Source: Methanobacteriota archaeon (GTDB lineage: Archaea; Thermoplasmatota; Poseidoniia; Poseidoniales; Poseidoniaceae). Taken from it: DNA of 8,018 nt. The notes beneath the pieces were generated by a model. The model saw only the letters and a program-made list of their open reading frames with translations, did not search any database and was not told the origin of the DNA. Shown here in pieces: positions 1 to 5,432 of the stretch. Each line of letters starts with the position of its first letter. Position 1 is the first letter of the stretch. Position numbers and translations under genes: made by a program. The stretch is from contig PBOE01000053.1 of assembly GCA_002725275.1 (NCBI GenBank), positions 1-8,018 of the forward strand. The letters are read 5' to 3'.

Positions 1-2189
1 AGCAGAACGGGAAGGGGACGTTGACCGTCAACAACCCCTCAGCTGAGGACCGCATTTACGACATTGACGTGTTGCTCGACAACATCGACGCCACCGACAT
101 CGGTGGAGAACACGTTTCCGTTGACGAGCTCGAGCCCTCAAAGAACCACACCATGGCCTACAAGGTCAACGGCAAGCAAATGATGACGCTGCGTGAGCGC
201 TTGGACACCAACCCCGCCCGCTCGCAGGAACGCTCCATGTCGGTGGCCATCAGCGAAGACCCCGGCGCCATTGCGATGGAACTTGAGGTCGAGAACCTCG
301 CCACCGTGGACCTTCATGACGTGGTCGTCACTCGGCCGCTGGCCTCCGAGATGAACTTCGAAATGGCCGGTGGCGCTGAGCTCGATGAAGGCGTGATCAC
401 CTGGACCGTCGGGCGACTGGCCGCCGGTGAAAAGCAAACCCTCGCCCTTGAAGGTACCATTGACGTGGCTTCCACCAAGGCCATCAAAGCCGGCAAGGCT
501 TCCGCTACGTACCGAGCCGACGCCACCGTCTCCAGCATGGCGTTCCGTGAACTCGACGCGTTCTGCCGAGGGTTCACCTACATGCGTGTCCGCGAGGACG
601 AGCGCCCGGACAACTGGATCTGCCAGGCCATCTTCGAGAACCGCTCGTCCTTTGCCGTTGACCTGACCAAACTTCAGGTCAGCATGAAGGGCAGCGACGA
701 CCTCTTGTTTGACGTTCACGACGTCGACCAGGACGTCACACCCAACGGAAAGTGGGAATCCGAAGAGCGCACCGTCATGGCTCAGTCAGAGCCCGACTTT
801 ACCTACCAGCTGTCCTACACGGTGTTGCCCAAGGCGGTCCAATCCGCCGAAGGTACGATGACCCTCGAGGAGAAGAAACTCGAGGTCCTCGAAGCCGACG
901 TTGAGAAAACCTACTCCACCGGAAGCCTCCGCTCGTACCGTTCGCAGAAGATTCAATCCACGATGACCCTGGTCAACAAGGGTTCGTCGACCATCAATCT
1001 CATGCGCATCACCGACGACATTCCCGGTCTGTTTGAGGCGCCTTCGGCCGACCAGTTGACCATCAAGATCGATGGAAAAGCCATCGATGACGACCAGTAC
1101 AAGGCCGAAATTTCCGAGGGCATCACCATCGAGAAGGAGCACCGCTCGCCCGATGGCCAAGGCCACACGATGATGCTGACCGTCGGCACCCGCGGCCCCA
1201 TCGGTCTCAAGCCCGGTAAGAAAATCGAGATCACCTACCCGTTGACCTCCCCCGACCCCTCACCCGGCAACGAGCGCGTCGACGCACCCGCCCGTGTCGA
1301 GTTCAGCGCAGAACGCTTTGGCCCCATCTGCACGCGAGAACCCGCCAACACGCCCAGCGTGAAGGTCGTCCACAACCGCCGAAACTTCAGCGCCGGCAAG
1401 CAAGCCATCCCGCTGGGTGGCAAGGGCCGCTATGAAGTGCTGATTTTGTTCGAAAACAACGGCGACACAGCGCTCAGCGACCTCTACATCAACGACGTGC
1501 TGCCGCCCCAGTTTGAGATCAAGGACTGGGAGCTCAAGAGCGCCAGCGGCAAGCGAGACGATGTCACCATGACCTCCGAAGACGGCGAGGGCGGTCTCCA
1601 CATCGTCTGGCACGTGCCCAAGGTCGAGAAAGGCGAACGCCTCGAGGTGTCCTTTGACATCAAGGGCAGCGGTGAAGTGGATGCAGAAGCCCTGAACCGT
1701 TTCCATGGCGTTCACTTCGGCGACGAAATCGAATCCGATGATTTGCCTGCTGTTGAAACCGAAGCGACCGAGGAGGCTGAAGCGAGCGAGGAGGCCGAAG
1801 CGACGACGGACGAGGAAGCCGATGACGCTGGTGCAGACGAAGTCGCCAGTGCACCCAAGATGAAGTTCCGTGAGGACATGCTCCTGCGTGTGATGGAAGC
1901 CGCCGGCATTGATGCGGGCCACCGAGACGAATTCGTGGCCTTTGCCGCCGACTACGACCACGATGACAACGGCTACCTCAAGAAGGCCGAACTGGAAGAT
2001 GCCGCCAAGGCCTGGAACGAAGCCAACAGCGGCGGCGACGAAGAGGCCAGCGCTGAAGAGGCTCCGGCCGAAGAAGCCCCGGCCGAGGAAGCAGCGCCCG
2101 CCGAGGAGAAAGCCTGTCCCATTTGCGGCACCATGAACGCCGCGGACCATGACAAGTGCATGGCGTGCGATTACGACTTTACGCAGTGA
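1..2189 (+). CDS. Multi-module beta-sandwich protein with EF-hand and C-terminal zinc ribbon (5' partial)
   Basis: I do not recognise a named gene. Sequence: the frame is open to the left edge (first full codon at 3) and reads as sensible protein before the TTG at 21, so the true start lies upstream. With TTG as residue 1, similar beta-sandwich modules of the DUF11/CARDB style recur, with a V-x-N ... L ... D-x-x-P pattern near residues 14-39, 85-107, 200-224, 312-336 and 471-495; the first lacks its upstream part. Residues 573-609 form an acidic Glu/Ala linker. A canonical EF-hand loop (D646, D648, N650, G651, L653, E657) sits between two predicted helices. A second E/A/P-rich linker (674-697) leads to a zinc ribbon, C699-x2-C702 and C713-x2-C716, six residues from the end. 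No membrane segment or signal peptide is visible in this part, but the N-terminus is missing, so location is unknown. Inference: a Ca2+- and Zn2+-binding scaffold or interaction protein. The module assignment is by eye. Confidence 0.85.
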   Translation, partial: QNGKGTLTVNNPSAEDRIYDIDVLLDNIDATDIGGEHVSVDELEPSKNHTMAYKVNGKQMMTLRERLDTNPARSQERSMSVAISEDPGAIAMELEVENLATVDLHDVVVTRPLASEMNFEMAGGAELDEGVITWTVGRLAAGEKQTLALEGTIDVASTKAIKAGKASATYRADATVSSMAFRELDAFCRGFTYMRVREDERPDNWICQAIFENRSSFAVDLTKLQVSMKGSDDLLFDVHDVDQDVTPNGKWESEERTVMAQSEPDFTYQLSYTVLPKAVQSAEGTMTLEEKKLEVLEADVEKTYSTGSLRSYRSQKIQSTMTLVNKGSSTINLMRITDDIPGLFEAPSADQLTIKIDGKAIDDDQYKAEISEGITIEKEHRSPDGQGHTMMLTVGTRGPIGLKPGKKIEITYPLTSPDPSPGNERVDAPARVEFSAERFGPICTREPANTPSVKVVHNRRNFSAGKQAIPLGGKGRYEVLILFENNGDTALSDLYINDVLPPQFEIKDWELKSASGKRDDVTMTSEDGEGGLHIVWHVPKVEKGERLEVSFDIKGSGEVDAEALNRFHGVHFGDEIESDDLPAVETEATEEAEASEEAEATTDEEADDAGADEVASAPKMKFREDMLLRVMEAAGIDAGHRDEFVAFAADYDHDDNGYLKKAELEDAAKAWNEANSGGDEEASAEEAPAEEAPAEEAAPAEEKACPICGTMNAADHDKCMACDYDFTQ
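1741..2109 (+). repeat. Two acidic low-complexity tracts flanking the EF-hand
   Basis: Inside the first gene, positions 1741-1848 encode a Glu/Ala/Thr/Asp tract and positions 2038-2109 encode a degenerate A-E-E-A-P repeat (APAEEAPAEEAAPAEE). The EF-hand helix-loop-helix lies between them. These are likely disordered, highly acidic linkers. The DNA repeats are imperfect (gaagag/gctccg/gccgaa type units), so they may expand or contract and are prone to assembly error. Confidence 0.6.
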
Positions 2190-2250
2190 AGCTCGTTGAC
2201 CACCGCCCGTCTGAGACGAAGGGATGAGCGAGAGCGAGGCGATTCTCCCC
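2190..2250. terminator. Convergent intergenic gap with a weak hairpin
   Basis: Sixty-one bases separate the stop of the plus-strand zinc-ribbon gene and the stop of the minus-strand Trp-rich gene. A small inverted repeat is present: CGTC at 2208-2211 and GACG at 2215-2218 around a three-base loop, with possible outer CC (2206-2207) / GG (2221-2222) pairing across an AA bulge. There is no T-tract on either strand as expected for typical archaeal termination, so a terminator role is only a possibility suggested by the convergent layout. Confidence 0.15.
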
Positions 2251-2709
2251 TCACTCGGGCAGAACCCATTGAGGCCACTCTTCATGCTCCGGTGAGCGGC
2301 TGACGATCACGATCACCGGTCGCTTGAGACCCGCCAGCACGTCGTTCAGGGGTTGAACGGTCGAGGGTGGAACAGCACCGTCTCGCATGTCAACCGCCAG
2401 CCAGGCCTTGGGGTATTGATCGGCCCAAGCGTTCAGCTCGGCTTCAATACCGCTCGGAGGGACGCCTTGCCGGACGCATGCGATGAACCCCCAGCCTTCT
2501 GGGCATTTCCGTTCTCCGTCGGTCCAAAAGAAGATTTTCGGCACGGCCGGCAAGCGGCTGAGTTGTTCGATGGCTTCGATCTCGGTGGCACACACCGGTT
2601 GACCCGGCATGGGCATGGGAAGCGGGTAGCGCCATGTCGGTGAGACATCCAGCGGCTGCTTCTGGCGCATGGTGTCCCGTGGTCGGCAAGGGGTTTGAAC
2701 TTCACGCAT
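2251..2709 (-). CDS. Hypothetical Trp-rich protein, about 139-152 aa
   Basis: I do not recognise this family. The minus-strand frame (stop 2251-2253) gives a globular-looking protein of alternating helices and strands: a helix with EIEAIEQLSRLP, strands with KIFFW and AWLAVDM, and a late hydrophobic strand PVIVIVS before a short charged end. It has seven tryptophans and three cysteines in 152 residues and no signal peptide or clear membrane segment, so it is probably cytoplasmic. The start is uncertain: ATG at 2709 gives 152 aa; ATG at 2670 gives 139 aa. A weak AT-richer stretch (GTTCAAA on the minus strand, 2694-2700) lies about 27 bases upstream of the 2670 start, where a box A for a leaderless transcript would sit, slightly favouring the shorter form. 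It is divergent from the DUF106-cmk-cbf5 operon and convergent with the EF-hand gene. The plus-strand overlapping frame (2353-2643) is much less protein-like. Confidence 0.6.
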   Translation of the reverse strand: MREVQTPCRPRDTMRQKQPLDVSPTWRYPLPMPMPGQPVCATEIEAIEQLSRLPAVPKIFFWTDGERKCPEGWGFIACVRQGVPPSGIEAELNAWADQYPKAWLAVDMRDGAVPPSTVQPLNDVLAGLKRPVIVIVSRSPEHEEWPQWVLPE

Positions 2710-2781
2710 CGTCGTTCATTGGCGTCGTGGCCGATGTTCTCCATGCTAACCTTCATGCCCTACCGTTGTCGCCTTGAGTGC
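2671..2781. promoter_or_regulatory. Divergent intergenic promoter region
   Basis: This stretch separates the minus-strand Trp-rich gene (starts at 2670 or 2709) from the plus-strand operon (start 2782, or 2746 as an alternative). By layout it must carry the promoters of both. I see no strong archaeal TATA box. The best candidate for the minus gene is GTTCAAA (2694-2700, minus strand). For the plus gene nothing convincing lies 25-30 bases upstream of 2782, and no purine-rich ribosome binding site precedes that ATG, so its transcript may be leaderless or start elsewhere. Confidence 0.35.
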
Positions 2782-3702
2782 ATGGCCAGCGGTTCATCGC
2801 CTCCACCACCCCCGCCGCCAGGCGGGTCCATGTTCGTGATGATGATGTTCATGATTTTGATGACCGTGCTCATCATGACCCCCTCCATCCGCACCTCGCT
2901 GGGGACCACGGCCGACCCCCTTCTTTCCCCGGTCTTGCCGGAGGAGTCGTTTTTCGTCATCACCGTGATGATTCTCGGCGTGTTTTCGATGACCCTCAAC
3001 ACCGTGATTCGTAACTTCTTCGTGGACCCCATGGACCAAGCCCACATTGGACACCGTCAAGGTCAGGTTCGTCAGATGATGAACGAGGCACGGATGTCAA
3101 GGGATCCCATCTTACAAGAAAAAGCAATGACGTTGCAGCAACAGATGATGCCAGAGCAACTTGAGGTCCAGATGGGGGCCATGAAACCGATGATGTTCAC
3201 GATGATTTTCATCATCGGAATTTTCGCATGGTTGACCACGAAGGTGGAGACCTTCAGAGTGGACTACGTCTCCCTTCCATGGGCGCCCGAGTGGAACCTG
3301 CTCGACGGTCGTTTCCTCTTCTTCCCTGCATGGATTTGCTGCTACATTTGCATGAGTGCTGCTTACGGCCGTGCTCTTGACCGCCACATCAAACTGGCTC
3401 GATACAAGAAACACCCCTTGGTCGTGGCCGGGGACTTGCTGAAAGAGCCGTTGCTGCATCTGGTCGCCACCAAGCCTGCAGCCACGTCGAATCAGGCCAA
3501 GAAGCGACAACAGCGTTCCAAGCGCAGTCAGCAACAACGCAAGCGGAACACGGCCGCCACAAAGCCCGCCGCCTCCGCCTCATCCGGCGGGCTGACCGCC
3601 GGTCTCGTGCTGGAGTGCCCCGAGTGCCAAAGCGACGTCATCACCCACGACGGTCCGCGTACCAAACGTTGCAACATCTGCTTCCATGAATGGGTGTTGT
3701 GA
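2782..3702 (+). CDS. DUF106 / EMC3-TMCO1-like membrane insertase with C-terminal zinc ribbon
   Basis: Family: archaeal DUF106 proteins (for example Mj0480) belong to the Oxa1/YidC/EMC3 superfamily and are thought to help insert proteins into the cytoplasmic membrane. Sequence, from ATG 2782 (306 aa): a run of seven prolines (residues 7-13), a Met-rich hydrophobic segment (17-33), a membrane segment (56-76), a charged helical hairpin-like region (about 80-133) very rich in Met and Gln, membrane segments at 137-155 and 178-199, a basic Lys/Arg/Gln linker (238-256) and a zinc ribbon C279-x2-C282 ... C297-x2-C300. Segments at 56-76, 137-155 and 178-199 match the three-helix core with a cytosolic coiled coil after the first; the 17-33 segment would be extra. 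The basic linker and ribbon suggest a ribosome- or RNA-facing cytosolic tail (inference). The start was chosen because the upstream frame (to TTG 2695 or ATG 2746) is not protein-like; 2746 remains possible. First gene of an operon; cmk starts 2 nt after its stop. Confidence 0.85.
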   Translation: MASGSSPPPPPPPGGSMFVMMMFMILMTVLIMTPSIRTSLGTTADPLLSPVLPEESFFVITVMILGVFSMTLNTVIRNFFVDPMDQAHIGHRQGQVRQMMNEARMSRDPILQEKAMTLQQQMMPEQLEVQMGAMKPMMFTMIFIIGIFAWLTTKVETFRVDYVSLPWAPEWNLLDGRFLFFPAWICCYICMSAAYGRALDRHIKLARYKKHPLVVAGDLLKEPLLHLVATKPAATSNQAKKRQQRSKRSQQQRKRNTAATKPAASASSGGLTAGLVLECPECQSDVITHDGPRTKRCNICFHEWVL

Positions 3703-3704
3703 GC

Positions 3705-4244
3705 ATGGTCAACGTGACCGTCTCTGGCCACCCCGGCAGCGGCACCAGCACACTGGTCCGTGGATTGGTTGAGCGGTTTGGATGGAGCAGCCTGAACGGC
3801 GGTGATGTGTTTCGGGAGGAAGCCAAACGGCGAGGCATGACGCTCGGGGAATTCGGTGAATTGTGCAAGAACGAACTGGAGGTTGACCGCTCCCTCGATG
3901 AACTTCTTCGAGAGCGCATGCAAGGCCCCGATGCGGCCAACGTGGTCGAATCACGTTTGGCCGGGTGGTGGGCGTACCGCCTTCACCTGCCGTGCCTTCG
4001 CATCTGGCTCGACGTTAGCGACGAGGAACGTGCCCGCCGTGTTGCGGAACGCGAGGGCCTGAAGGTTGAAGCTGCCCTGGAGGCCAACCGCCTTCGTGCC
4101 GCCGTCGACGGCGAACGTTTCTCCTTGCTCTACGATCTCACGCCCGAAGACCCGGAACCCTACACTCACGTACTGGACGCCACCAGCCTCAATGCAACTC
4201 AAATACTGGACCATGTCGTCGCTTTGTTGGAGGAAGCGGCATGA
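3705..4244 (+). CDS. cmk: Cytidylate kinase, archaeal type
   Basis: Role: transfers phosphate from ATP to CMP or dCMP, giving CDP/dCDP for nucleotide pools; cytoplasmic. Sequence: from ATG 3705 (179 aa, normal for the short archaeal form), residue 4 onward is a beta strand leading into a P-loop, GHPGSGTST (8-16), close to the usual archaeal G-x-P-G-S-G-T-T/S form. Next comes a GGDVFR segment matching the NMP-binding G-x-x-F/[IV]R region, then LGEFGELCKNELEVDRSLD, which corresponds to the conserved 'eF..y...d..iD..lD' of archaeal Cmk. The LID-like Arg-rich segment SDEERARRVAERE follows. An in-frame ATG at 3690 would add five residues and overlap the DUF106 stop by 13 nt; 3705 is preferred because residue 1 then sits right before the first strand. 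Second gene of the operon, with its last bases overlapping cbf5 as ATGA. Adenylate kinase is the main alternative, but the archaeal Cmk motifs and the cbf5 neighbour favour Cmk. Confidence 0.9.
   Translation: MVNVTVSGHPGSGTSTLVRGLVERFGWSSLNGGDVFREEAKRRGMTLGEFGELCKNELEVDRSLDELLRERMQGPDAANVVESRLAGWWAYRLHLPCLRIWLDVSDEERARRVAEREGLKVEAALEANRLRAAVDGERFSLLYDLTPEDPEPYTHVLDATSLNATQILDHVVALLEEAA
4229..4233 (+). promoter_or_regulatory. Shine-Dalgarno sequence for cbf5
   Basis: GGAGG lies inside the end of the cytidylate kinase gene, seven bases before the cbf5 ATG at 4241. It is complementary to the 3' end of 16S rRNA. Together with the ATGA stop/start overlap it supports re-initiation or translational coupling from cmk to cbf5 and fixes the start at 4241. 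The other genes in the window lack an equally clear site. Confidence 0.5.
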
Positions 4245-5209
4245 CCGTTCACGTTCTGGATGAATCGCCAAGCACCGACGGGGCGTTTGGCACTGCACCG
4301 GACGACCGAACGCTCGAACAACGGCTCGCTTCGGGTTTCATTTTGGTCGACAAGCCAGCGGGCCCTACTTCGCACCAATTGGCGGCATGGGCCCGGGATT
4401 TGTTGGGACTGGAACGGCTCGGCCATGGTGGTACGCTCGATCCCTTTGCAACCGGTGTGTTGCCGTTGATGGCTGGACGATGCATGAAAATCACCAACAA
4501 GATTCTCAAGCACGAGAAAACCTACATCGCCGTGCTGCGCTTCAAAAGTATGCCTGATATGGAGACCCTCAACGCCACCATGGCCACCATGACGGGACGC
4601 ATTTACAACGTTCCTCCCGAGGTGTCTGCCGTGAAGGTTCAAGTCCGGACTCGAAACGTTCACACCTTTGAGCTGTTGGACACCGACGGCAACGATGCAG
4701 TTGTTCGTATCGTTTGCGAAGCCGGGACTTACATTCGAACCATGGCCAGGGACATGGGTCTCCTGCTCAACACGCCGGTTTCGCTCAAAGAACTCCGTCG
4801 CGAAACCTCCGGCATGTTCAATCTGGACCACTGCGTCACGATGGACCAACTCGCCGATGCGGTTTGGTTGTGGAAGGAATGCGGGCAAGAAGAAGCCCTG
4901 AACGCCATCGTCCACCCGATTGAAAAATTACTCGTTGACGTCCCCCGGTGCACCGTCAAAGACAGTGCAGTGGCGGCGTTAGCCTACGGCGCACCGTTGC
5001 TACGGCCGGGTTTGGTTTCCATTCCTGGCGGTTTGAAGAAGGGCACGGAGTTGCTGGTCACCTCGCTGAAAAACGAGGCGGTCGGCTTTGTCAAACTCAA
5101 GGCGAATTCGGATGAAATTGCGACCATGGACTCGGGCGAACTCGCTCGACCCAGCATGGTCCTGATGGACACCGAGGTGTACCCTCGCCGATGGCCATCG
5201 TCGTCCTGA
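4241..5209 (+). CDS. cbf5: tRNA/rRNA pseudouridine synthase Cbf5 (TruB family)
   Basis: Role: catalytic subunit of archaeal H/ACA ribonucleoproteins, isomerising uridine to pseudouridine in rRNA with Nop10, Gar1 and L7Ae, and able to modify tRNA U55. Sequence (322 aa): after a ~30-residue N-terminal extension come LVDKPAGPTSHQ (35-46) and the catalytic motif GHGGTLDPFATGVLP with Asp67 as the nucleophile. KTYIAVLRF and GRIYNVPPEVSAVK follow, the latter like the Cbf5 'GRIYQRPP..SAVKR' segment. C-E-A-G-T-Y-I-R-T (160-168; Tyr164, Arg166) is the other active-site motif. A C-terminal PUA domain spans about 237-319 (DSAVAALAYGAPLLRPG ... YPRRW), the RNA-binding module. Length and PUA domain favour Cbf5 over bacterial TruB. 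Odd: the segment after the catalytic Asp reads PFATG, closer to bacterial TruB (PLATG) than the PKVTG I remember for archaeal Cbf5. Last gene of the operon; start by ATGA overlap and a GGAGG site. Confidence 0.93.
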   Translation: MTVHVLDESPSTDGAFGTAPDDRTLEQRLASGFILVDKPAGPTSHQLAAWARDLLGLERLGHGGTLDPFATGVLPLMAGRCMKITNKILKHEKTYIAVLRFKSMPDMETLNATMATMTGRIYNVPPEVSAVKVQVRTRNVHTFELLDTDGNDAVVRIVCEAGTYIRTMARDMGLLLNTPVSLKELRRETSGMFNLDHCVTMDQLADAVWLWKECGQEEALNAIVHPIEKLLVDVPRCTVKDSAVAALAYGAPLLRPGLVSIPGGLKKGTELLVTSLKNEAVGFVKLKANSDEIATMDSGELARPSMVLMDTEVYPRRWPSSS

Positions 5210-5212
5210 TTT

Positions 5213-5278
5213 TCACGCTTCGATGTATTCTTCGTAGATGTATTCGTCCGTTTCAATACGGATTTTCAATTGAGACAT
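5213..5278 (-). CDS. Possible 21-residue acidic microprotein
   Basis: On the minus strand ATG at 5278 opens a 21-codon frame ending with TGA at 5213-5215, three bases from the convergent cbf5 stop. The product begins MSQLKIRIET and ends in an acidic, Tyr/Ile/Glu-rich tail with two copies of E-Y-I (DNA repeat GAATACATC twice). About a third of the residues are Asp or Glu. Codons (GAA, TAC, ATC, GAC) match the preferences of the neighbouring genes. A purine-rich GGGAG lies about 8 bases upstream of the ATG. An upstream in-frame GTG would add only three residues. No function can be assigned, and an open frame of this length is expected by chance fairly often, so this is a candidate only. It may be the second cistron after the 797-aa surface protein gene or have its own promoter. 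Confidence 0.3.
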   Translation of the reverse strand: MSQLKIRIETDEYIYEEYIEA

Positions 5279-5432
5279 GGTTCCCACTCCCGCTTTGTCA
5301 ACCGAAGTTGAACGGCCCCCACGACCTCAAAGCAAGGGTCCCTTCCACGATTTGGTTATGAAGTTTGAGGGTTAACTCCGCGTTATCCGACATCCGAACG
5401 TCGTTCCGGCATCGAAATGACGGGAGAAGGTT
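5279..5432. other. Intergenic region between cbf5/microORF and the surface-protein gene
   Basis: No convincing gene or RNA is seen. A small hairpin (TCAAC 5298-5302, CGAA tetraloop, GTTGA 5307-5311) and the short palindromic AAGGGTCCCTT near 5334 are present, both too small to call. On the minus strand an AT-richer stretch (CTTCATAACCAAAT, about 5350-5363) could be a promoter element for the candidate microORF. No long T-tract follows the 797-aa gene, so its terminator is not evident. Confidence 0.3.

Noticed and set aside
2038..2109. Degenerate GAA/GCC/CCG repeat considered as CRISPR or tandem DNA repeat
   Set aside because: It is in-frame coding for A-E-E-A-P units, without spacers or exact repeats; a protein low-complexity linker explains it.
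1260..2285. Minus-strand 341-codon frame opposite the EF-hand gene
   Set aside because: Gly/Phe/Val-rich composition of a typical antisense shadow; the plus strand has clear EF-hand and zinc-ribbon motifs. It also runs across the 2190-2250 gap into the end of the Trp-rich gene in another frame.
2353..2643. Plus-strand 96-codon frame within the Trp-rich gene
   Set aside because: Composition is poor in regular hydrophobic pattern and the minus-strand frame reads as a better protein; no start signal seen.
5298..5311. TCAAC-CGAA-GTTGA hairpin as terminator or regulatory RNA
   Set aside because: Only five base pairs, no U-tract after it, and within the range expected by chance.
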